Shown here: positions 15,179 through 23,239 of the stretch, one piece after another
How the letters are laid out: the number at the start of each line of letters is the position of its first letter
How positions within the stretch are numbered: the first letter of the stretch is position 1
From: Rhodobacter sp.
Lineage (GTDB): Bacteria; Pseudomonadota; Alphaproteobacteria; Rhodobacterales; Rhodobacteraceae
Reading direction: 5' to 3'
Assembly (NCBI GenBank): GCA_020637595.1
Contig: JACKKE010000017.1
Coordinates: 1-34,135, forward strand
DNA: 34,135 nucleotides
The notes under the pieces: generated by a model
The model's input: the letters and a program-made list of their open reading frames with translations, nothing else
What the model was told of the DNA's origin: nothing
Database searches by the model: none
Translations under genes and position numbers: made by a program

Positions 15179-17215
15179 ATGCGCTGGATTATCAGGCTGG
15201 TCGGGCTTGTCGTCGTGGTGATCGTTGTGGCGGTCGGGGCGCTGTTCCTGGTGCCGGCCGAACGCATCGCCGCCCTGGCCGCGCGCCAGTTCGAGGCGGC
15301 GACCGGGCGGCAGCTGGTGATCGCGGGTTCGGTCAAGCCGACCGTCTGGCCGGTGGTGGGCGCGCGCATCGAGGGCGTGACGCTGGCCAATGCGGCGGGG
15401 TCCGATGCGGGTCCGATGCTGACCGCCGAGGCGGTCGACCTGGGGGTCGACCTGTCGGCGTTGATCGGCGGGTCCGTGATTGTGCGCAACTTCGAGGCGC
15501 GGGCGCCGCGGATCGTGCTGGAGCGCGACGCGCAGGGGCGCGGCAACTGGGAATTCGAGGGTTTGACGGGCGGTGGCGAGAGCGCGGCGGCGAGTGGCGG
15601 CGGCGGTGTGCCGGCGGTGGCGTTGGACCGCGCGGTGATCCAGAACGCCAGCCTGCGCTTCATCGACCGGGTGGCGGGCACGGATGTGACCGTCGATGGT
15701 GTCGATATCGAGCTGGCGATGCCCGAGGCCGGGGGTGCGGCCGAGTTGCGGCTGGTCGCCCGGCGCGGCGGCGAGGAAGGCCAGGTCACGGCGCGGATCG
15801 GGTCGGTGTCGGGATTGCTGGCGGGGGATGTGGTGAGCGTCGCCGCGCAGCTGTCGACGGCGGGCGCGCAGGCCTCGTTCGAGGGGCGCGCGGGGCTGGA
15901 GCCTTTGGCGGCCGAGGGGCGGATCAGCGCCGAGGGCAGCCGGCTGGCGCCGTTGCTGGCGCTGGCGGGGCAGAGCGGGGCGGAACCGCTGCCCGAGGGG
16001 GCGCGGCCCGTGTCGCTCGCCGGGCAGGTGACGCTGGCGCCGGCGGGCAGCCTGCATCTGCGCGACGGGGTGTTGGGGTTTGGCCAGAACCGGGTGCGGG
16101 CGGCGCTGGATCTGACCTTTGACGGGCCGCGGCCGAACCTGACCGGCGAGCTGGCCGCCGATGCGCTGGACCTGCGCGCCTTCACCGAGGGCGGCGGCGA
16201 CAGCAGCAGCGGCGGCACGGGCTGGCCGACGACGCCGATCGACGCCTCGGCGCTGGGCCTGCTGGATGCCACGGTCAACATCGCGCTGGGGCCGGTGCAG
16301 ACCGGGTTCGGCACCTTTGACCAGCTGCGCGGGTCGCTGACCATCGACCGGGCGCGGGCGGTGCTGGCGCTGCGCGAGTTGCGGGCCTTCGACGGCACGC
16401 TGAGCGGCGAGGTGGTGGCGAACAACCGCTCGGGCCTGTCGGTGGGCGGCACGCTGGCGCTGCGCTCGGTCAGCCTGATGCCGATGCTGCGTCAGGCGGC
16501 GGATTTCGAGCGGCTGTCGGGCACGGCCTCGATGGATCTGCAGTTCCTCGGCGTCGGCCAGTCGGTCGATGCGATCATGCGCAGCCTCGAGGGCGCGGGG
16601 CGGCTGGACCTCGGGGCCGGCGAGATCCGGGGGCTGGATCTGGCGGGGATGCTGCGCAACCTCGATGCCTCGTATGTCGGCGAGGGCAACAGCACGATCT
16701 ATGACAGCATCACCGGCAGTTTCACGATGGCGGGCGGGATCCTGTCGAACGAGGATCTGCGGCTGGAGGCGCGGCTTCTGGGGGTTGGCGGCACCGGCAC
16801 GGTGGATCTGGGCCGGCAGGTGCTGGATTATCGCGTGACGCCCGAAGCGATGCGCAACGCCGACACCGGCGATGCGCTGCGGGTGCCGTTGCTGATCACC
16901 GGGCCCTGGTCGGCGCCGCGCTTCCGGCTGGACCTCGAGGGGCTGGCCGAGCAGCGGCTGGAAGAGGAGCGGGCGCGGCTGGAAGCGACGGCACGCGAGG
17001 AGGCGGCGCGGCTGGAAGTCGAGGCGCGGGCGCGGGCCGAGCAGCAGCTGCAGCGCAGCCTCGGGGTGGCCCCGCAGGACGGGCAGTCGACCGAAGACGC
17101 CGTGCGGCAGAGCGTTGAGGATCGCGCACGCGACGGGTTGTTGCGGCTGCTGGGGGGCAACAACAACGCGGCGGCGACCCAGGAGGCAACGCAGGACGAG
17201 GCGCCGGCGAACTGA
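15179..17215 (+). CDS. AsmA family protein
   Basis: A 678-residue protein with one N-terminal membrane helix (about residues 5-27, rich in V/I) and a long periplasmic region built of repeating beta-strand segments. The opening block (FEAATGRQLVIAGSVKPTVWPVVGARIEGVTLAN) is the conserved AsmA N-terminal domain. The C-terminal AsmA-like domain (about 500-590) has GAGEIRGLDLAGMLRN and YDSITGSFTMAGGIL. The last 100 residues are a Glu/Arg-rich helical segment likely to form a coiled coil. AsmA proteins are now viewed as bridge-like lipid-transport proteins between inner and outer membranes, consistent with the neighbouring phospholipid genes. An AGGAGGG ribosome site 5-6 bases before the ATG fixes the start. 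The stop lies 7 bases from the convergent mttB-like gene. Confidence 0.92.
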   Translation: MRWIIRLVGLVVVVIVVAVGALFLVPAERIAALAARQFEAATGRQLVIAGSVKPTVWPVVGARIEGVTLANAAGSDAGPMLTAEAVDLGVDLSALIGGSVIVRNFEARAPRIVLERDAQGRGNWEFEGLTGGGESAAASGGGGVPAVALDRAVIQNASLRFIDRVAGTDVTVDGVDIELAMPEAGGAAELRLVARRGGEEGQVTARIGSVSGLLAGDVVSVAAQLSTAGAQASFEGRAGLEPLAAEGRISAEGSRLAPLLALAGQSGAEPLPEGARPVSLAGQVTLAPAGSLHLRDGVLGFGQNRVRAALDLTFDGPRPNLTGELAADALDLRAFTEGGGDSSSGGTGWPTTPIDASALGLLDATVNIALGPVQTGFGTFDQLRGSLTIDRARAVLALRELRAFDGTLSGEVVANNRSGLSVGGTLALRSVSLMPMLRQAADFERLSGTASMDLQFLGVGQSVDAIMRSLEGAGRLDLGAGEIRGLDLAGMLRNLDASYVGEGNSTIYDSITGSFTMAGGILSNEDLRLEARLLGVGGTGTVDLGRQVLDYRVTPEAMRNADTGDALRVPLLITGPWSAPRFRLDLEGLAEQRLEEERARLEATAREEAARLEVEARARAEQQLQRSLGVAPQDGQSTEDAVRQSVEDRARDGLLRLLGGNNNAAATQEATQDEAPAN

Positions 17216-17222
17216 GCGGGCG

Positions 17223-18746
17223 TTATTCCAGCGGCGGGGCACCGCCGGCGGCGCTGGCGCGGTCGATATAGGCGCGCAGCCGGTCGGCGGCCGCGTCGCC
17301 GCCCGCGGGCGGGGTGAACGTGTCCAGAGTCTGGCGCCAGACTGCGCGGGCGCGTTCGGTGGCGGTTTTCGCTCCCCCCGCCTGCCAGGTGCCGAAGTTC
17401 GACAGATCGGCGATCAGAGGCGGGTAGAAGGCGGTCGAATAGCGCGCCATCGTGTGCTGCGCCGCAAAGAAATGCCCGCCGGGCGCGACCTCGGCAATGG
17501 CGTCAAAGCCGATGTCCTCGGCCGTGCCCGACGGCCTGGTGCAGAGTTCGGCCAGCGTCTGCAGGGCCTCGACATCGGTGATGAACTTCTCGTAGCCGAA
17601 ACTCAGCCCGCCCTCCAGCCAGCCTGCTGCATGCACGACCATCGTCGCGTTGGCCATCAGATTGCCCCACAGGCCCATCAGGGACTCGGTTGCGCCCTGC
17701 ACGTCGGCCAGGTTCGACGCCGACCCCGCCGCCGAGCGCCAGGGCAGGCCGATCAGCCGCGCCAGTTGCCCGGAGCCGATCTGCATCTTGATGTGTTCGG
17801 GCGTGCCAAAGGCCGGGGCACCGGATTTCATGTCGACGTTCGAGGAAAACCCGCCATAGCTGACCGGCGCGCCGGCGCGCGTCATCTGTGCCAGGGTGAT
17901 GCAGGCCAGCGCCTCGGCATGCTGCAGTGCCAGCGCACCCGCGACCGTGACCGGGGCCATCGCGCCGGCCAGGCAAAAGGGGGTGATGATCGACATCTGT
18001 CCGGCACGGGCAAAGTCGATCACGCCCTGCGCCATCGGGGTGTCGAGAACGCGCGGCGAGTTCGAGTTGATCACCGTGATCGCCCAGACACCGGTCGCAA
18101 AATCGTCCTCGGAGAGGGCGAGGCCGATGCGGATCATCTCAAGGCTCTGCTCGATCTGCGCACGGCCGCGGGCATAGACGAACATCGGCTTGTCGGAAAC
18201 CTGCATCTGCGCCTGCATCATCGCGTAATGACGCAGGTGGGGCGGGATGTCCTGCGGTTCCGCCGAGGGGCCGAGGGCGTGGATCACGTCGAAGGACTGG
18301 TGCAACTTCAGCGTCTCGACATAGCTGTCGAGCGATCCGGGCCGGCGCCCGCGGTCCATGTCGGTGACGTTCGGGCAGCCCGAGCCTGGCGTGAACAGAA
18401 GGGCGCCGTCCTCATAGACCTGTTCGCGCAGTGGGTTGGCGGCGCGCAGGCGGATGCTGCGCGGCGCGGTGGTCAGGGCTTCGGCGACCAGATCGCTGCC
18501 GAGGAACACCATCTCGCCGTCGAGGCGCGCCCCGGCGCGGGCCAGGATCTGCCGTGCTTCGGGCAGCAGCACCTTGATCCCCAGCTCCTGCAGAACCCTG
18601 AGCGCGGTGTGGTGGATCGCCGCGACCTCGTCCTCGCTGAACACCGCCTGCGGGGCGAAAGGGTGGCGCAGCTGCCGATAGTTGACCACACGGGCGGGCG
18701 GGGTATGCGCACCGCGCCTGCGGCGGGGTTTCGGGTCGGGGTCCAT
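17223..18746 (-). CDS. MttB superfamily methyltransferase (non-pyrrolysine)
   Basis: A 507-residue protein of the trimethylamine methyltransferase (MttB) superfamily, recognised from the N-terminal HHTALRVLQELGIKV and GARLDG blocks, the TPGSGCPNVTD core and the C-terminal FEAIAEV/PGGHFF-type GGHFFAAQHTMARY segment. True trimethylamine MttB carries an in-frame UAG read as pyrrolysine; this frame is continuous, so it is the non-Pyl type, whose studied members demethylate glycine betaine, proline betaine or carnitine and pass the methyl group to a corrinoid protein. No corrinoid protein or reductive activase gene is in the window. The start at 18746 (MDPDPKPRRRR) is preferred over 18848 because the longer frame would run back through the operator-like palindrome and overlap the tetR end. 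Confidence 0.88.
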   Translation of the reverse strand: MDPDPKPRRRRGAHTPPARVVNYRQLRHPFAPQAVFSEDEVAAIHHTALRVLQELGIKVLLPEARQILARAGARLDGEMVFLGSDLVAEALTTAPRSIRLRAANPLREQVYEDGALLFTPGSGCPNVTDMDRGRRPGSLDSYVETLKLHQSFDVIHALGPSAEPQDIPPHLRHYAMMQAQMQVSDKPMFVYARGRAQIEQSLEMIRIGLALSEDDFATGVWAITVINSNSPRVLDTPMAQGVIDFARAGQMSIITPFCLAGAMAPVTVAGALALQHAEALACITLAQMTRAGAPVSYGGFSSNVDMKSGAPAFGTPEHIKMQIGSGQLARLIGLPWRSAAGSASNLADVQGATESLMGLWGNLMANATMVVHAAGWLEGGLSFGYEKFITDVEALQTLAELCTRPSGTAEDIGFDAIAEVAPGGHFFAAQHTMARYSTAFYPPLIADLSNFGTWQAGGAKTATERARAVWRQTLDTFTPPAGGDAAADRLRAYIDRASAAGGAPPLE

Positions 18747-18782
18747 CCGGGCCTCGCGGGTTCGGGTGATCTGCCCAGAGTA

Positions 18783-18812
18783 GCCATTATGGACAATTCT
18801 GTCCATGATGGC
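18783..18812. promoter_or_regulatory. 30-bp near-palindrome, probable TetR operator
   Basis: Left arm GCCATTATGGACA (18783-18795), spacer ATTC, right arm TGTCCATGATGGC (18800-18812): 12 of 13 base pairs match, and the inner ATGGACA/TGTCCAT pair is perfect. It lies between the tetR stop and the mttB-like start, read in the same direction. On the minus strand a TTGAGC (-35-like) and CAGAAT (-10-like) with 16 bases between would put the -10 box inside the palindrome, as expected for repression. Size and symmetry fit a TetR-family dimer pair. The regulator immediately upstream is the natural candidate; this is inference. Confidence 0.7.
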
Positions 18813-18819
18813 GTGCGGC

Positions 18820-19479
18820 TCAACGCGGACGGTCCGCAGGTTTCGCAATCATCTGCCGGGTCTGGTCGATCAGCTGCGCGGCCTCGGTGTCGGTCGGGCG
18901 CACCCCGGTCATGCAATAGAGATAGTCGCGCGATCGCGCGATCCGGGTTTCCCAGCTCTCGCGCTGGTCGAGGGTGGCATAGCCGATCTGCGTGAAATAG
19001 ACGATGCGGCCGCGCACATCGGCTTCGTGCGCGGGATAGCCATAGCGGGTGAACATCCCGGCGATGGCGTCGATCCGGGCGGCGTCGGATATGTCCAGCG
19101 CCCGGCGCACGGTACCCGACCGGCGCGCCCAGTCGCGAATCGCGAAATCCAGCTGAGTGTCAAAGGCCCCTTCGGCGGTCCAGCTGGAATAGAGGTTGCC
19201 CAGCGCCATGTTGATCGTCTCGGCCGGGCGATTGGCGGCTTCGATCAGGGCGCGGGTGTTGGTCGCCTGCCAGTGGTCCAGCAGGGCGTCGAGCAGTTCG
19301 GAGCGGTTCTTGAAATACCAGTAGAAACTGGAGCGCGCGCAATCCAGCCGCTCGGCCAGGGTCAGCACCTTGACGCTGTCGACCCCGTCCGAGACCAGCA
19401 CGTCCAGCGCCGAGTGCAGCCAGTCCTCGCGCGTGGTGCGACCGGGGCCGCGGGTGCGGGGTTTGGTGGGGGCGGTCAT
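18820..19479 (-). CDS. TetR/AcrR family transcriptional regulator
   Basis: A 219-residue regulator with an N-terminal TetR helix-turn-helix (about residues 15-62: WLHSALDVLVSDG, TLAERLDCARSSFYWYFKNRSELLDAL) and a C-terminal helical ligand domain. The wording around FYWYFKNRSELL is canonical. The start at 19479 (MTAPTKPRT) gives a short basic leader, normal for the family; upstream residues in the open frame are not conserved. It is transcribed in the same direction as the MttB-like gene and away from the DMGDH-like gene. With a palindrome just downstream of its stop, it probably controls one or both in response to a methylated amine or breakdown product. Confidence 0.92.
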   Translation of the reverse strand: MTAPTKPRTRGPGRTTREDWLHSALDVLVSDGVDSVKVLTLAERLDCARSSFYWYFKNRSELLDALLDHWQATNTRALIEAANRPAETINMALGNLYSSWTAEGAFDTQLDFAIRDWARRSGTVRRALDISDAARIDAIAGMFTRYGYPAHEADVRGRIVYFTQIGYATLDQRESWETRIARSRDYLYCMTGVRPTDTEAAQLIDQTRQMIAKPADRPR

Positions 19480-19660
19480 CGGTTCCGTGCATCCCTGTCC
19501 AGATCCGCCGCAGGATAGACCGCGCGCCGCGCCGGGCCAAGACGGCTCGTCGTTGCCGCCCGTGTCGCGCGCAGACGCCGGCGCGGCGGTTTTCGTGTGG
19601 TGTCCTGGGGCGAAGGGGGACAGACTGGACCTCGTGTCAGCCGGGACGGAGGGGACGGGC
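19480..19660. promoter_or_regulatory. divergent promoter region, tetR and DMGDH-like gene
   Basis: This 181-base region must contain the promoters of tetR (leftward) and the DMGDH-like gene (rightward). It has scattered TGTCCA/GGACA half-sites (CTGTCCAG near 19497 and GGACAGACTGGAC near 19618) that resemble the inner half-site of the 18783-18812 palindrome but are not arranged as a full inverted repeat. A ribosome site is suggested by GGAGGGGACGGGC before the ATG at 19661. Confidence 0.45.
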
Positions 19661-22069
19661 ATGAGAACCCATGCGCAGGCGGTGGTGATCGGGGGCGGGG
19701 TGATCGGTTGTTCGATCCTTTACCACCTGGCCAAGCTGGGCTGGACCGACTCGGTGCTGCTGGAGCGGTCGGAACTGACCTCGGGCAGCACCTGGCACGC
19801 GGCGGCGAATATCCACGGGCTGCACGACAGCACCAACATCAGCCGCCTGCAGCACTACACGATGCAGCTCTACAAGGATCTCGAGGCTGAGACCGGGCAG
19901 GGCTGCGGGGTGTTCCAGCCCGGCAGCCTCTATCTGGCGCAGACCGAAGCGCGTGAGCATCAGCTGAGGCTGCAGGAGGCCAAGGCGCGGCGCTATCGCA
20001 TGAATTTCCACGAGGTCAGCCGCGACGAGGCCGAGCGCCTGCACCCGCTGGTCGATTTCACCGGCATCCGCTGCATTATGTTCGAGCCCGACGGCGGCAA
20101 TGTCGATCCGTCGGGGGTGACGATGGCCTATGCGGCGGGCGCGCGGGCGCTGGGGGCCGACATCCATCGCTTTACCCCGGTGACCGGGACCGAGGCGCAG
20201 CCAGACGGCAGCTGGATCGTGCGCACCCCGGCGGGCGAGATCCGCACCCGCTGGGTGATCAACGCCGCCGGCCTCTGGGCGCGCGAAGTGGCGGCGCTGG
20301 CGGGGCTGGAGCTGCCGCTGCTGCCGACCGAGCATCAGTATTTCGTCACCGAAACCATTCCCGAGATCGCTGCGCTGGGCCGTCGCCTGCCTTCGGTTGC
20401 CGACCGCGACGGCGAATATTACCTGCGGCAGGAGGGGCAGGGCCTGCTGGTCGGGGCCTATGAAAAGGACATGCGGTTCTGGGCCGAGGAGGGCACGCCG
20501 CCCGGCTTCGGGCATGAGCTGTTCCCCGATGACCTGGAGCGGATCGAGCCGAACATGCTGCGCGCCATCGCCCGGGTGCCGGCGGTCGGAACGGCCGGCA
20601 TCAAGCGGGTGATCAACGGGCCGATGATCTGGTCGCCCGACAGCGCCGCGCTGTTTGGCCCGGTGCCCGAGATGACCGGCTATTTCTGCTGCTGCGGCAT
20701 CATCCCGGGGTTCTCGCAATCCGGGGGGCTGGGAAAACTGGCGGCGGAATGGATGGTGCAGGGCGAGCCCTCGCTCGACATGTTCGGCTGGGATCTGGCG
20801 CGGTTCGGCCCTTGGGCGGGGCGTGATTTCACCCGCGCGCGGGTGCGCGACCAATACGCCAACCGCTTCAAGATCCATTTCCCGGGCGAGGAACGCGCCG
20901 CCGGCCGCCCCGCCCGCACCCGCCCGGCCTATGCGCTGCAGCAGGGGCTGGGCGCGGTCTTCGGCCTGAACGCGGGGTGGGAGCACCCGCTCTATTTCGA
21001 CGCGAACACCCCCGACAGCGCCGGTTTCACCCGCCAGCCGTGGTGGCACAGCGTCGGCTGCGAGGCGCGGATGCTGCGTGCGGCGGCGGGGATCATCGAC
21101 ATCTCGAATTTCGCCAAGACCCGGGTCGCCGGGCCGGGCGCCGAGGCCTGGCTGAACGCACTCTTTGCCAACCGGATGCCGGCGCAGGTCGGGCGCTCGT
21201 GCCTGACGCCCTTGATCGGCGCGCGGGGCGGGGTGGCGGGGGATTTCACCGTGACCCGGCTGGGCGAACACGAGTTCTGGGTGGTGGGCTCGGGCATGGC
21301 CGAGCGGTTCCACCAGCGGTTCTTCCGGCAGGTGCCGCTGCCTGCGGGCACCACGGTCGAGAGCCTCACCGACCGTGTCTGTGGTTTCAACGTTGCCGGG
21401 CCGCGGGCGCGCGACCTGCTGGCGCGGCTGACCAAGGCGGATCTGTCGAACGCAGGGTTTGCGTTCTTCCGCTCGGCCCGGATCACCGTTGCCGGGGTCG
21501 ACTGCGTGGCGATCCGCGTCAGTTTCACCGGCGATCTGGGGTGGGAGCTGCATTGCGCGGTCGGGGATCAGGGTGCGCTTTATTCCGCGCTGCTCGAGGC
21601 CGGGCGCGATCTGGGTGCGGGACCGGTCGGCAGCCGCGCCTTGATGAGCCTGCGGGTGGAAAAGGGCTATGGCAGCTGGGGGCGCGATTACTCGCCCGAA
21701 TACTGGCCGCAGGAGTCGGGGCTGGAGGGGCTGATCCGTGCCGGCAAGGATTTCCTGAACAAATCCGCCTGGCTGGCGATTGCCGATCGGCCGCCGCGCG
21801 ACCGGATGATGATGCTGTCGCTGGATGCGACCGAGGCCGACGCCAGCGGTGGCGAGCCGGTGTTCCTGCCCGATGGCACGCCGGTCGGGCAGGTCAGCTC
21901 GGGCGCCTATGGCTATTCGGTGGAGGCTTCGCTGGCGATCGCCTATCTCAGGGCCGATGCGGTCCGGCCGGGCGACGCGGTGACGGTGGCAATTCTGGGC
22001 AGGCCCTGCGCCGCCCGGGTTCTGGCGGCCCCGCCCTTCGATCCCGAGGGTCGGCGCCTGCGGGGATAG
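19661..22069 (+). CDS. dimethylglycine/sarcosine dehydrogenase-type FAD protein (DMGDH-like)
   Basis: An 802-residue flavoprotein with an N-terminal DAO-type FAD domain and a C-terminal aminomethyltransferase (GcvT) module. The Rossmann motif is GGGVIGCSILYHLAKLG (residues 10-26). GSTWHAAAN contains the His that carries covalent FAD in rat DMGDH. The FAD domain runs to about 390 (FSQSGGLGKLAAEW), a linker of about 40-60 residues follows, then GcvT folate-binding blocks (WWHSVGCEARMLRAAAGIIDISNFAK, GGVAGDFTVTRL, GYGSWGRDY). Enzymes of this class oxidatively remove an N-methyl group from dimethylglycine, sarcosine or related amines and transfer it to tetrahydrofolate as methylene-THF. Length matches DMGDH. 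Its placement next to the MttB-like gene suggests sequential demethylation of a quaternary amine. The next gene converges 21 bases away. Confidence 0.9.
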   Translation: MRTHAQAVVIGGGVIGCSILYHLAKLGWTDSVLLERSELTSGSTWHAAANIHGLHDSTNISRLQHYTMQLYKDLEAETGQGCGVFQPGSLYLAQTEAREHQLRLQEAKARRYRMNFHEVSRDEAERLHPLVDFTGIRCIMFEPDGGNVDPSGVTMAYAAGARALGADIHRFTPVTGTEAQPDGSWIVRTPAGEIRTRWVINAAGLWAREVAALAGLELPLLPTEHQYFVTETIPEIAALGRRLPSVADRDGEYYLRQEGQGLLVGAYEKDMRFWAEEGTPPGFGHELFPDDLERIEPNMLRAIARVPAVGTAGIKRVINGPMIWSPDSAALFGPVPEMTGYFCCCGIIPGFSQSGGLGKLAAEWMVQGEPSLDMFGWDLARFGPWAGRDFTRARVRDQYANRFKIHFPGEERAAGRPARTRPAYALQQGLGAVFGLNAGWEHPLYFDANTPDSAGFTRQPWWHSVGCEARMLRAAAGIIDISNFAKTRVAGPGAEAWLNALFANRMPAQVGRSCLTPLIGARGGVAGDFTVTRLGEHEFWVVGSGMAERFHQRFFRQVPLPAGTTVESLTDRVCGFNVAGPRARDLLARLTKADLSNAGFAFFRSARITVAGVDCVAIRVSFTGDLGWELHCAVGDQGALYSALLEAGRDLGAGPVGSRALMSLRVEKGYGSWGRDYSPEYWPQESGLEGLIRAGKDFLNKSAWLAIADRPPRDRMMMLSLDATEADASGGEPVFLPDGTPVGQVSSGAYGYSVEASLAIAYLRADAVRPGDAVTVAILGRPCAARVLAAPPFDPEGRRLRG

Positions 22070-22090
22070 GCCCGGGGATACAGGGGGCGA

Positions 22091-23011
22091 TCAGGCGGTG
22101 GCCATGCCGTGCTGGACACGCTGGGCGAGGGCGGTTTCCCGCACCACCTCGGCAATCTGGCCGAGCTGCCGCGCCAGCGGACTGGTCTTGCGCCAGACCA
22201 TGCCGATGGTGCGGCTGGGCTGCGGATCGGCAAAGCGGCTGGTCACGACATCGGCCGAGCGGGTCTCGACCGGCACTGCCATTTCCGGGATCAGCGTCAC
22301 GCCGATTCCCGCGCCAACCATCTGCACCAGCGTCGACAGCGAAGACCCGTCCAGCCCGTCGCGGGGCAGGGCGGTCTGGAAATTGCAAAAGCTCAGCGCC
22401 TGGTCGCGAAAGCAATGCCCCTCTTCGAGCAGCAAGAGCCGCATTTCCCTGAGCGCATCGCGGTCGGTGGCGGGGGCGCCGTCGTCCTGGGCCGAGCGGA
22501 CCAGAACGAAGCTCTCGGTGAACAGCGGCACCTCGGTCAGGCTCGGTTCCGAGACCGGAAGCGCGACGATGGCCGTGTCCAGCTGCCCCTTGGCCAGCTC
22601 TGCGATCAGCTTTTCGGTCAGGGTCTCGCGCACATGGATGTCGATCCCGGTGTTGCGCTGCGCCAGCGCCGGGATCAGCGCGGGCAGCAGATAGGGGGCG
22701 ATGGTCGGGATCACCCCGATCCTGAGCCGCCCGACCAGCTGGTCCTGCGCCGACCGCGCCAGATCGCCCAATTCATCGACCGCGCGCAGGATGCCATGCA
22801 CCCGTTCCGCGAAGTCCTCGCCAAAGCGGGTCAACCGAGCCTGCCGCGCACCGCGTTCGAACAGCGGCGCGCCGAGGGTTTCTTCCAGCTCGCGGATCTG
22901 CACGGACAAGGCCGGCTGCGAGATGGCGCAGGCCGCTGCGGCACGGCCGAAATGTCCGTTCTGCGCGAGGGCCTCGAAATAGCGGAGCTGGCGGAGCGTG
23001 ATGTTGTTCAT
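22091..23011 (-). CDS. oxyR: OxyR, hydrogen-peroxide-sensing LysR regulator
   Basis: A 306-residue LysR-type regulator. The N-terminal winged helix-turn-helix is typical (LRQLRYFEALAQNGHFGRAAAACAISQPALSVQIRELE). The effector domain contains EEGHCFRDQALSFC, so Cys200 and Cys209 align with the redox pair Cys199/Cys208 of E. coli OxyR that forms a disulfide on peroxide exposure. It is divergent from katG, a classic target, with 228 bases between. Function as an activator of katG is well supported by motif plus context. Confidence 0.95.
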   Translation of the reverse strand: MNNITLRQLRYFEALAQNGHFGRAAAACAISQPALSVQIRELEETLGAPLFERGARQARLTRFGEDFAERVHGILRAVDELGDLARSAQDQLVGRLRIGVIPTIAPYLLPALIPALAQRNTGIDIHVRETLTEKLIAELAKGQLDTAIVALPVSEPSLTEVPLFTESFVLVRSAQDDGAPATDRDALREMRLLLLEEGHCFRDQALSFCNFQTALPRDGLDGSSLSTLVQMVGAGIGVTLIPEMAVPVETRSADVVTSRFADPQPSRTIGMVWRKTSPLARQLGQIAEVVRETALAQRVQHGMATA

Positions 23012-23239
23012 AATTTTTTCTTATCATACTGATAGGAAAATACAACTTAAACAAATCATACTCCGTTGTTAGAGTGATTCCAGGAGGGGGGAAGCCGACA
23101 GCCGAACACCGACAGCAGGTCAGGCCGGGAAACCGGCGTGTCCGCGTTGCGGTGCGAAACGCCGTCAGCGGTCCCCGCTTTCGCGGCCCGGATGCACCCC
23201 GCACCCGGCTGGATGAACACTCGAGATCGGAGATCTGAC
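23012..23239. promoter_or_regulatory. oxyR-katG divergent regulatory region with LysR-type site
   Basis: The first 60 bases are AT-rich. TATCATACTGATA (23022-23034) is a T-N11-A palindrome (TATC-N5-GATA), the LysR-family half-site layout, placed only 11 bases from the oxyR start, as expected for autoregulation. A weaker second inverted repeat, AATCA (23054-23058) with TGATT (23075-23079), lies about 30 bases further, in the right distance range for a second half-site toward katG. The katG ribosome site is GGAG at 23229-23232, 7 bases before the ATG. Confidence 0.6.

Noticed and set aside
14957..17242. 983-residue frame joining antisense of asmA to plsC
   Set aside because: Only the last 221 residues show conserved motifs; the rest is antisense to the asmA gene.
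17223..18746. Pyrrolysine-containing trimethylamine methyltransferase
   Set aside because: The frame has no internal TAG and no pyl genes are visible, so it belongs to the non-Pyl branch.
19637..21553. 638-residue minus-strand frame over the DMGDH-like gene
   Set aside because: Antisense shadow without motifs; the plus-strand gene is certain.
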